Shown piece by piece: positions 57,822-64,000 of a stretch of 64,000 nt of DNA (the first letter of the stretch is position 1; each line of letters begins with the position of its first letter). The stretch is from positions 1-64,000 of the forward strand of contig NZ_FMWX01000003.1 in the NCBI RefSeq assembly GCF_900103265.1, in the 5' to 3' direction. This DNA is from Sphingomonas sp. NFR15. GTDB lineage: Bacteria > Pseudomonadota > Alphaproteobacteria > Sphingomonadales > Sphingomonadaceae. Both the position numbers and the translations under genes were made by a program. The notes below the pieces were generated by a model. The model saw only the letters and a program-made list of their open reading frames with translations. It was not told where the DNA came from and made no database searches.

Positions 57822-57858
57822 CCGAAGGCGCGGCGCGAGACCGCGATCGCGCCTTCGG
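57822..57858 (-). terminator. Intrinsic terminator for the aldo/keto reductase
   Basis: CCGAAGGCGCG and its exact inverse form an 11-base stem with a 15-base loop; on the minus strand it is followed by TCTTTTTC. It lies between two convergent genes and probably also stops the GGDEF-EAL transcript. Confidence 0.75.
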
Positions 57859-57866
57859 CCCGCGTA

Positions 57867-58943
57867 TCAGGCGGGTACGCCTTGCGCCGGCGGCAGTGTC
57901 GAGATTTCGGAAGAGCCCGACCAGATGTTGATCCCGCCATCCTCGGCGGCGGCATCGATCGCCGCAAGTTCGTCGGCGGTGAAGTCGGCGGCTTTTACGG
58001 CATCGAGCGAGTCGTCGAGCTGCTCGACGGTGCGCGCGCCGATCAGCGCCGAGGTGATGCGCGGATCGCGCAGAACCCAGGCGATCGCCATCTGCGCGAG
58101 CGTCTGGCCACGGTGCCTGGCAATCGTGTCGAGCGCGCGGATCGCGGACAGGTTCCGCTCGGTCAGCAGCGTCTGGGACAGCGACCCTTTCCGGCTGGCA
58201 CGCGCGTCGTCCGGCACGCCACCGAGATATTTGGCGGTCAGCATGCCTTGGGCGAGCGGCGAGAAAGCGATGCAGCCGGTGCCGAGATCGTCCAGCGTGG
58301 CGAGCAACGCACGCTCGATCCAGCGGTTGAGGATCGAATAGCTCGGCTGATGGATGAAGAGGGGAACCTTCTCCTCGGCCAGGATCGCGGCGGCCCGCCG
58401 GGTCAGGCCGGGTTCGTATGACGATATCCCGACATAGAGCGCCTTGCCCTGCCGATGGAGCTGAACGAGCGCGCCCATCGTCTCCTCGAGCGGCGTAGCC
58501 GGATCGACCCGGTGCGAATAGAAGATATCGACATAGTCGAGCCCCATCCGCTTGAGGCTCTGGTCGCAGCTCGCGATCAGATATTTCCTGGAGGAGCCGA
58601 TGTCGCCATATGGCCCGGGCCACATGTCCCAGCCCGCCTTGGTCGAGACGATCAGCTCGTCGCGGTGGGCCGCGAAGTCCGACGCGAACACGCGCCCGAA
58701 ATTTTCCTCCGCCGAGCCGTAGGGCGGGCCGTAATTGTTGGCGAGATCGAAATGGGTGACGCCGCGATCGAACGCCCGGCGCAGGATCGCCCGGCCCGTC
58801 TCGAAGACGTCCGCACCCCCGAAATTCTGCCACAGCCCGAGGCTGATCGCCGGCAGTCTCAGCCCGCTCCGGCCGGTGCGACGATAGGGCATGCGTCCGT
58901 CATAGCGAGCGGGATCAGGCACATAGGGAGCGGGATACGGCAT
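57867..58943 (-). CDS. Aldo/keto reductase, YghZ-like
   Basis: A 358-residue NADPH-dependent reductase of the YghZ/L-glyceraldehyde-3-phosphate reductase branch: RYDGRMPYRRTGRSGLRLPAISLGLW, HFDLANNYGPPYGSAEENFGR with Asp and Tyr, STKAGWDMWPGPYGDIGSSRKYL with Lys, and FYSHRVDPATPLEETMGAL with His. Likely detoxifies small aldehydes. ATG 58943 follows GAGGAGG; longer reading upstream is not supported. Differs from the aldo/keto reductase at 206-1153 in subgroup. Confidence 0.92.
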   Translation of the reverse strand: MPYPAPYVPDPARYDGRMPYRRTGRSGLRLPAISLGLWQNFGGADVFETGRAILRRAFDRGVTHFDLANNYGPPYGSAEENFGRVFASDFAAHRDELIVSTKAGWDMWPGPYGDIGSSRKYLIASCDQSLKRMGLDYVDIFYSHRVDPATPLEETMGALVQLHRQGKALYVGISSYEPGLTRRAAAILAEEKVPLFIHQPSYSILNRWIERALLATLDDLGTGCIAFSPLAQGMLTAKYLGGVPDDARASRKGSLSQTLLTERNLSAIRALDTIARHRGQTLAQMAIAWVLRDPRITSALIGARTVEQLDDSLDAVKAADFTADELAAIDAAAEDGGINIWSGSSEISTLPPAQGVPA

Positions 58944-59067
58944 GAGTGACCTCCTCGGCGAAGGCGCCGTGTCTAGCCGCGTTTGCGATCCCGACCAACC
59001 CGCATGACATCGGATCGCCGCGGCGGAGCTCGGAATATCGGCCCCACTTCGATCACTCTGTTCCGCT

Positions 59068-59925
59068 TCAGAGATCGCCGAACGCCCAACGCAGCGTCGT
59101 CGCAAGGCCGAGCGCCCCCGTGCTGATCAGCGGCCTCGCAAGCGACGGGGAGGCCGGCAGGCCGTGCATGCGCCGCGCCCATGCCGGCAGCAGGTCCACC
59201 GCCGCCTGCATCGTCACGCGCTGCAGCGGAATGGCGAGCGGGTTGTCCGGCATGTGGCCGAGAACCAGCCGGGCCACCTCGCGGGCGCGATCGTCCGCGA
59301 TGAGCTGCGGTCGTCTGGCCTGGAGCGCGCGGTCGGTGCCGGCCGTGTCGGTCGGGAGCGGGGTTGCCCCGAGCGCGCGGCCAATCACCGCGAAATCCGC
59401 ACAGTATAGATCGGCCTCGGTGCGCGACAGCCGGCGGCCGCCATAGCGTTGCCACGCGGCGAGGAAACTCCACGCCTCCGTGACATGCACCCAGCCTAGC
59501 AGATCGGGATCGTCCGCCCGGTAGCGCGTGCCGTCGGACAACACTCCCGTCACGCGGGCGTGAATCGCGCGGACATGCGCGATCGCGGCGGCCGCCTCCG
59601 CCCTGTCTCCGTAGGTGGTGATAGCGACGAAGCGCGCCGTGCGCCGGAGTCGCCCCAGCATGTCGGCGCGGAAGTCCGAATGATCCCAGACGCCCGCGAG
59701 CACCGCAGGATGGAGCATCTGGAGCAGCAGCGCCGATACCCCGCCGATCAGCATCGTCGTGACGTCGCCGTGGACGCGCCAGATGGGTGAGGCCGAATCG
59801 AACAGCGCGGCGTCGCTGCGGGCGACGGGGCGCTCGCCATGTGCCTGATCGTTGAACAACGCCTCCACGCGACGCACGATGCCCTGCCGGGCGCGACGGT
59901 GAAGATACGAAGCCGGGCCGATCAT
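59068..59925 (-). CDS. MpaB/DUF2236-like oxygenase family protein
   Basis: A 285-residue protein of the DUF2236 (MpaB-type) family, related to latex-clearing heme proteins: WRVHGDVTTMLIGGVSALLLQMLHPAVLAGVWDHSDFR, WVHVTEAWSFLAAW, and HMPDNPLAIPL supply the conserved His residues. The reaction in bacteria is unresolved (possible heme-dependent oxidation). ATG 59925. It is 124 bases upstream of the aldo/keto reductase on the same strand, and divergent from a TonB receptor. Confidence 0.82.
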   Translation of the reverse strand: MIGPASYLHRRARQGIVRRVEALFNDQAHGERPVARSDAALFDSASPIWRVHGDVTTMLIGGVSALLLQMLHPAVLAGVWDHSDFRADMLGRLRRTARFVAITTYGDRAEAAAAIAHVRAIHARVTGVLSDGTRYRADDPDLLGWVHVTEAWSFLAAWQRYGGRRLSRTEADLYCADFAVIGRALGATPLPTDTAGTDRALQARRPQLIADDRAREVARLVLGHMPDNPLAIPLQRVTMQAAVDLLPAWARRMHGLPASPSLARPLISTGALGLATTLRWAFGDL

Positions 59926-60131
59926 TCACACGTGAACGCATCGACGCCGATTTGGTCGCGGTTGTATCGCGGCCTGCACGCCACTTCGTTGGAACTGCCA
60001 TCGCTGTCACGCGGCCGTCACGCATCTTCATCATAGCGCACGGGGAGGCGGCTGGGAAATCGCAAAGCGATTCGATGCCGGAACGATGCGCGACGAGGCG
60101 GCGGTGCGGAGCGTGTGACGCTCCGGGCGGC

Positions 60132-60149
60132 AGCCGCTCAGGAGCGGCT
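60132..60149. promoter_or_regulatory. Inverted repeat upstream of TonB receptor
   Basis: AGCCGCTC-AG-GAGCGGCT, an 8-2-8 palindrome 55 bases before the receptor start, in the gap with the MpaB-like gene. A following ATAATG at 60157-60162 may be part of a -10. It could be an operator or an mRNA hairpin. Confidence 0.4.
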
Positions 60150-60204
60150 CTTCGACATAATGCGACATGGACTCCGGCAACCGGGGCCGAAAAGGGATAC
60201 TGAC

Positions 60205-62541
60205 ATGCGTATTTCCAAGACCGTTCTGCTCGCCGGTTCGATGCTGAGCGCGCTGCTGGCGCCGCAAGTGGCCCTCGCCGAAACGACCCCCGCGCCCGAG
60301 AACGCGCCCGCCGCGCCCGAGGCGCCCGCGAATAGCGACGCCAGCACCGACAGCCCCGACATCGTCGTGCTCGGCTTCGGCCGCAGCCGTCAGGTGCAGA
60401 CCGTCGATGCGCTCGACATCTCGCGCATCGTGCCCGGTGCCAGCCCGCTCAAGGCGATCGAGAAGCTCCCCGGCGTCAACTTCCAGTCGGCCGACGCCTT
60501 CGGCAATTACGAATGGGCGGTCCGCATCAGCTTGCGCGGCTTCAACCAGAACCAGCTCGGCTTCACGCTCGACGGCATCCCGCTCGGCGACATGAGCTAC
60601 GGCACCGCCAACGGCCTCCACATCAGCCGCGCGATCATCTCCGAGAATATCGGCAGCACCGACGTCGCGCAGGGCGCCGGCGCGCTCGGCACCGCCTCGA
60701 CCAGCAATCTCGGCGGCACGATCCAGTTTCATAGCGACGATCCCAAGGACACGGCGAACGTGACCGGCTCGGGCACCTACGGCTCCGCCAACACCTGGCG
60801 CGGCGTCGCGCGGCTCGATTCCGGGCTGATCGGCGATACCGTGAAGGGCTATGTCAGCTACGCTTACTACAAGACCGATAAGTGGAAGGGCTACGGCCAG
60901 CAGCGGCAGCATCAGGTCAACGCCAAGGTCGTCGCCGATCTCGGCCCGCTCGGGGACATCTCCGCCTATTTCGCCTTCTCCGACCGGCGCGAGAACGATT
61001 ATCAGGATCTCAGCCTCGACATGATCAAGCGCCGTGGTCTGCGGCTCGACAACATCAGCGACAATTATCCGCTCGCGATCGCGATCGCGACCGCGGCGCA
61101 GACCGGCCAGCCGCTCCCCGGCGGCGGCACGCTCGACGACAGCTATTACGACGCGGGCGGTCTGCGCCGCGACTATCTGGGTGGCCTCACCTTGAACGCC
61201 AATCTCGCGCCCGGCGTCACCGTCAAGACCACCGGCTATTATCACGAGAACAAGGGCCAGGGTTCCTGGATCACGCCGTACAACCCGACCCCCGTCGGCG
61301 CGCCCAACGCCGACGGCACGCCGATCACCAACCCCGCGCCGCTGTCGTTCCGCACCACCGAATATGGCCTCAAGCGCGGCGGCATCATCAGCGCGCTGCG
61401 TTACGAAGCGGGTGCGAACACCTTCGGCTTCGGCGGCTGGTACGAGACGAGCACGCTCAACATCGCCCGTCGCCTCTACGGCATGGCGCTGGGAACGACG
61501 CCCAACCGCGCCACGCTCGCCTATCAGAGCAATCCCTACTCGACCGCCTGGGACGGCAATTACGACACCGAGACGTTGCAATATCACGTCGAGGACACGC
61601 TCAAGCTGGCCGGCGACACGGTTGAAATCTCGGGCGGCTGGAAAGGCGTGCAGGTCATCAACACCGGCAAGCTGCGGGTCGGCACGCTCGCGCAAGGCCG
61701 GATCAAGGCGCGCGACTGGTTCCAGCCGCAAGCCAGCGTGCTGTTCCGCGCGACGCAGAACGTCGAACTGTTCGCCGACTATACCGAGAATATGCGCGCC
61801 TTCATCGGCTCGGCCGCGGGCGGCCCGTTCGCGACCAGCCAGGCGCTGTACGACGCGGTGAAGAACACGCTCAAGCCGGAGCGATCGAAGACCGTCGAGG
61901 GCGGCGTTCGCCTGCGCAGCGGCGGGTTCCAGGCGTCGGCGGTCGGCTATTACGTCGATTTCAGCAACCGGCTGCTGTCGGTGGCGAACGGCGTCGGCAT
62001 CCTCGGCAACTCGCCCACGCTCAACAACGTGGGCAGCGTCCACACCTATGGCGGCGAGTTCTCGATCAACTACCGGATCGTCCAGCCGCTCTCGATCTTC
62101 GCGAGCTATTCGTACAACCATTCGCAATATCAGGACAACGTCAAGACCGCGGTTACGCCCGACTACCCGGATGGCCTCATCCATACTGCGGGCAAGACCG
62201 TGGTCGACAGCCCCGAGCATATGCTGAAGGGCGAGATCGTGTACGATCAGTACGGCATCACCGCGCGCGTGGGCGCCGACTATATGAGCAAGCGCTACTT
62301 CACCTACCTCAACGATCAGTCGGTGCCCGGTCGTGTCACGCTGGATGCCAGTCTCGGCTACCGCTTCGACGGCGACGGCCCGCTGCACGGCTTCGCGATC
62401 GTCGGCAACGTCACCAACCTGACCGACAAGAAGTATATCGGTACGATCGGCTCGAACGGCTTCATCAACAGCGGCGACAACCAGACGCTGCTGGCCGCCG
62501 CGCCGCGCCAGTTCTTCGTGACCGTGAAGAAGGGCTTCTAA
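60205..62541 (+). CDS. TonB-dependent outer-membrane receptor
   Basis: A 778-residue outer-membrane transporter: signal peptide (MRISKTVLLAGSMLSALLAPQVALA), Pro/Ala-rich linker, plug domain (about 50-170; IVVLGFGRSRQVQTVDALD, LPGVNFQ, RISLRGFNQNQLGFTLDGIPLG) and a 22-strand barrel ending in Phe (FFVTVKKGF), as required for Bam insertion. The substrate (iron chelate, oligosaccharide, or other) cannot be told. ATG 60205 follows AAGGG. It is not clearly similar to the next receptor beyond the fold. Confidence 0.93.
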   Translation: MRISKTVLLAGSMLSALLAPQVALAETTPAPENAPAAPEAPANSDASTDSPDIVVLGFGRSRQVQTVDALDISRIVPGASPLKAIEKLPGVNFQSADAFGNYEWAVRISLRGFNQNQLGFTLDGIPLGDMSYGTANGLHISRAIISENIGSTDVAQGAGALGTASTSNLGGTIQFHSDDPKDTANVTGSGTYGSANTWRGVARLDSGLIGDTVKGYVSYAYYKTDKWKGYGQQRQHQVNAKVVADLGPLGDISAYFAFSDRRENDYQDLSLDMIKRRGLRLDNISDNYPLAIAIATAAQTGQPLPGGGTLDDSYYDAGGLRRDYLGGLTLNANLAPGVTVKTTGYYHENKGQGSWITPYNPTPVGAPNADGTPITNPAPLSFRTTEYGLKRGGIISALRYEAGANTFGFGGWYETSTLNIARRLYGMALGTTPNRATLAYQSNPYSTAWDGNYDTETLQYHVEDTLKLAGDTVEISGGWKGVQVINTGKLRVGTLAQGRIKARDWFQPQASVLFRATQNVELFADYTENMRAFIGSAAGGPFATSQALYDAVKNTLKPERSKTVEGGVRLRSGGFQASAVGYYVDFSNRLLSVANGVGILGNSPTLNNVGSVHTYGGEFSINYRIVQPLSIFASYSYNHSQYQDNVKTAVTPDYPDGLIHTAGKTVVDSPEHMLKGEIVYDQYGITARVGADYMSKRYFTYLNDQSVPGRVTLDASLGYRFDGDGPLHGFAIVGNVTNLTDKKYIGTIGSNGFINSGDNQTLLAAAPRQFFVTVKKGF

Positions 62542-63099
62542 CGCGCGGGCGATCGGCGGCGCGCCGCCGTCGATCGCCTGCTCGGGCGGTGGCTTTCGAG
62601 CCCGGCGAGGGGCTCTGGCGCGGTCCCACCGCCTCCGCCACAGACAGACCGAGAGTGCCGGGCGAGGCCCGACCCGCAGCGGACGCGCGGACGGCTTCGT
62701 CCGCCTGCCACAATCGCACATGACCTCGCCGAGCCTCTTTTGCGGGTCGCGTCCCGCGTCAGGCACGCGGCGGCGCGACGCGCCCGGCGTCGCGCACGCA
62801 CCGACCGGATCGCGACGACCGCGATCGACAGGTGACCCCCTCCTCCACATCTGCGGTGTGACGCATTCGAGCGTCCGGCCGAGCCTGTCGGTGGCCAATG
62901 CCCGCGACACGGCCACGCAAGTATAATGCGAAGCGCATGTTCTGCTTAAAATATGAGCAACGTTCTGCCGCGCTGCTCATATCATAGGCAATAATATTTC
63001 TTGTCTATACATTATTTTTCTCGCATCATTGGAGTCGAGAAGCGCCCCGAGAGGCGAAACCCGCAGGAGAGCGGTAGCAACGAAAATAAGGGGACTCCT
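62542..63099. other. Intergenic region between two TonB receptors
   Basis: 558 bases without a supported gene. The first 380 are GC-rich with many short hairpins; short open frames there show no conserved features and no ribosome sites. From about 62935 it becomes AT-rich and contains the inverted repeat at 62952-62983 and TATACA/CATTAT boxes near 63006-63015, which are consistent with a regulated promoter. Confidence 0.6.
62952..62983. promoter_or_regulatory. Inverted repeat in promoter of last TonB receptor
   Basis: ATATGAGCA (62952-62960) and TGCTCATAT (62975-62983) are perfect 9-base arms separated by 14 bases, about 117 bases before the start codon, in AT-rich DNA. The half-site spacing of 23 bases centre to centre is about two helical turns, as for a dimeric regulator binding one face. 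Confidence 0.55.
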
Positions 63100-64000
63100 A
63101 TGCGTATGATCTCGGCAAAATTGCGCGTGCTGGGTTGCACGGCGACACTGGCTCTTTCGATCGGCTTTGCCGCCAGCGCCCGCGCGCAAACCAACGACAC
63201 GCCGGCGGCCGCTTCCGCCGTCAACGAATCGGGAGAGCCCGATGGCGATATCGTCGTCACCGCGACCCGGCGCGACACCTCGCTGCAACGGACGCCGATG
63301 GCGATCACGGCGTTGACCGGCCAGACATTGACCAACGCCGGCGTCACCAACATCGCGGATTACGCCAAGTTCGTGCCGAGCCTGCGCATTCAGGACAATG
63401 GACCCGGCCAGCGCCGCGTCAGCCTGCGCGGCGTGCAGACCTCCGGCGAGGCCACGGTGGGCGTCTATTATGACGACACGCCGGTGACCGGTTCGGTGGG
63501 CGTATCGAGCGACGCGGCCGGACGTACCGCCGATTTCACGTTGTTCGACGTCAATCGGATCGAGGTGCTGCGCGGCCCACAGGGCACTTTGTACGGCGCA
63601 AGCTCGATGGGCGGCGCGATCCGGGTCATCCTCAACAAGCCGACGCAGGACTATGAGGGCAAGATCGAGTCGCAGATCGCCGGAACCAAGGGCGGCGGCT
63701 TCGGCTATTTCGTCCAGGGCATGGTCAACGTGCCCCTCGTCACGGATTTGGTGGCGGTGCGCGCGGTGCTGTATCGGCGCGACGCCGACGGCTATATCGA
63801 CAACAGCTTCCTCAAGCGCAAGAACGTCAACGATTATACCGCGACGGGCGGCCGGCTGATGGTGCGCGTGACGCCCTCGTCGAACCTGACGATCGACGGG
63901 TCGGCGATGATCGAGAATACCGATGCGTATTCGGCGAGCTGGAACCCCGCCGTCGGCGACTATAAAGCCGCCACGCAGGTGATGCTGCCCTACACCGACC
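63100..64000 (+). CDS. TonB-dependent receptor, 5' part (runs off the window)
   Basis: The first 300 codons of a TonB-dependent receptor, open to the window end. Signal peptide MRMISAKLRVLGCTATLALSIGFAASARAQ, then a plug domain: DIVVTATRRDTSLQRTPMAITALTG, LRIQDNGPGQRRVSLRGVQTSG, IEVLRGPQGTLYGASSMGGAIRV, followed by the first barrel strands. This is the common sphingomonad type with VTATRR after the linker. ATG 63100 follows AAGGGGACTCCT. The substrate is unknown; the rest of the gene and any partner hydrolase lie outside. Confidence 0.93.
   Translation, partial: MRMISAKLRVLGCTATLALSIGFAASARAQTNDTPAAASAVNESGEPDGDIVVTATRRDTSLQRTPMAITALTGQTLTNAGVTNIADYAKFVPSLRIQDNGPGQRRVSLRGVQTSGEATVGVYYDDTPVTGSVGVSSDAAGRTADFTLFDVNRIEVLRGPQGTLYGASSMGGAIRVILNKPTQDYEGKIESQIAGTKGGGFGYFVQGMVNVPLVTDLVAVRAVLYRRDADGYIDNSFLKRKNVNDYTATGGRLMVRVTPSSNLTIDGSAMIENTDAYSASWNPAVGDYKAATQVMLPYTD

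Noticed and set aside
60031..62916. 961-codon open frame antisense to the TonB receptor
   Set aside because: Shadow frame, no ribosome site or domain; the plus-strand receptor is unambiguous.
62720..62926. 68-codon frame upstream of the last TonB receptor
   Set aside because: No ribosome site, low-complexity Arg/Ser/Pro content, and overlaps several other shadow frames.

Overview
The window looks like chromosomal DNA from a member of the Sphingomonadales (Alphaproteobacteria), most like Sphingomonas. The basis is high-GC coding sequence with strong third-position GC bias, a MetH split into two proteins, an Atm1-type ABC exporter, CpoB-TilS-FtsH gene order, two large TonB-dependent receptors, and many short extragenic palindromes of a kind I associate with this order. 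I saw no rRNA, tRNA, CRISPR array, prophage, transposase or plasmid function. Taxonomy is inferred from content, since no search could be run.

Layout. 1-1628: end of a DUF1330 gene, an aldo/keto reductase and two tiny lipoproteins. 1722-7611: a methionine operon (ArsR-methyltransferase regulator, metF, and metH in two parts) with a 16-bp perfect palindrome at the regulator's promoter. 7617-11705: an acetyl-CoA hydrolase/CoA-transferase divergent from a LysR gene, then zwf. 11938-17143: a MATE exporter, argG, and two tandem membrane proteins, the first apparently a shortened copy of the second. 17154-23697: a ROK sugar kinase, a glycine-zipper protein, a divergent DapF-like racemase, a DUF2339 giant membrane protein, and a divergent DUF6456/XRE pair. 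23773-28773: ftsH, tilS, cpoB and a RodZ-like gene, all on the minus strand. 28898-38560: Atm1-type ABC exporter, CorC-like CNNM/CBS protein, OmpA lipoprotein, tadA, rpmB, a phytase-like esterase, a glycine-zipper protein, DUF1489 and mgtE. 38699-42380: cyclophilin, exported MBL-fold hydrolase, VOC/MarR pair and a LysR gene. 42684-50109: a CDC48-type AAA ATPase, a monooxygenase-like protein, a PmtA-like methyltransferase, pdeM, kup and a PRISE-type reductase. 50218-55571: DUF72, then a periplasmic aldehyde oxidoreductase operon (paoABC) with a cysteine hydrolase. 55822-64000: a GGDEF-EAL protein, a second aldo/keto reductase, an MpaB-like protein and two TonB-dependent receptors, the last cut by the window end.

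Most of this is housekeeping. The signals that simple gene calling would miss are: (i) the operator in the met promoter, which also argues for a later start codon; (ii) two intergenic regions (36515-36630 and 42531-42595) that look like small RNAs ending in intrinsic terminators; (iii) a family of extragenic palindromes that twice occurs as a composite with a second long inverted repeat; (iv) a DapF superfamily racemase that keeps both catalytic cysteines in altered surroundings; and (v) a perfect 9-bp inverted repeat in the AT-rich promoter of the last TonB receptor. I did not find a clear multi-gene system that is wholly undescribed.
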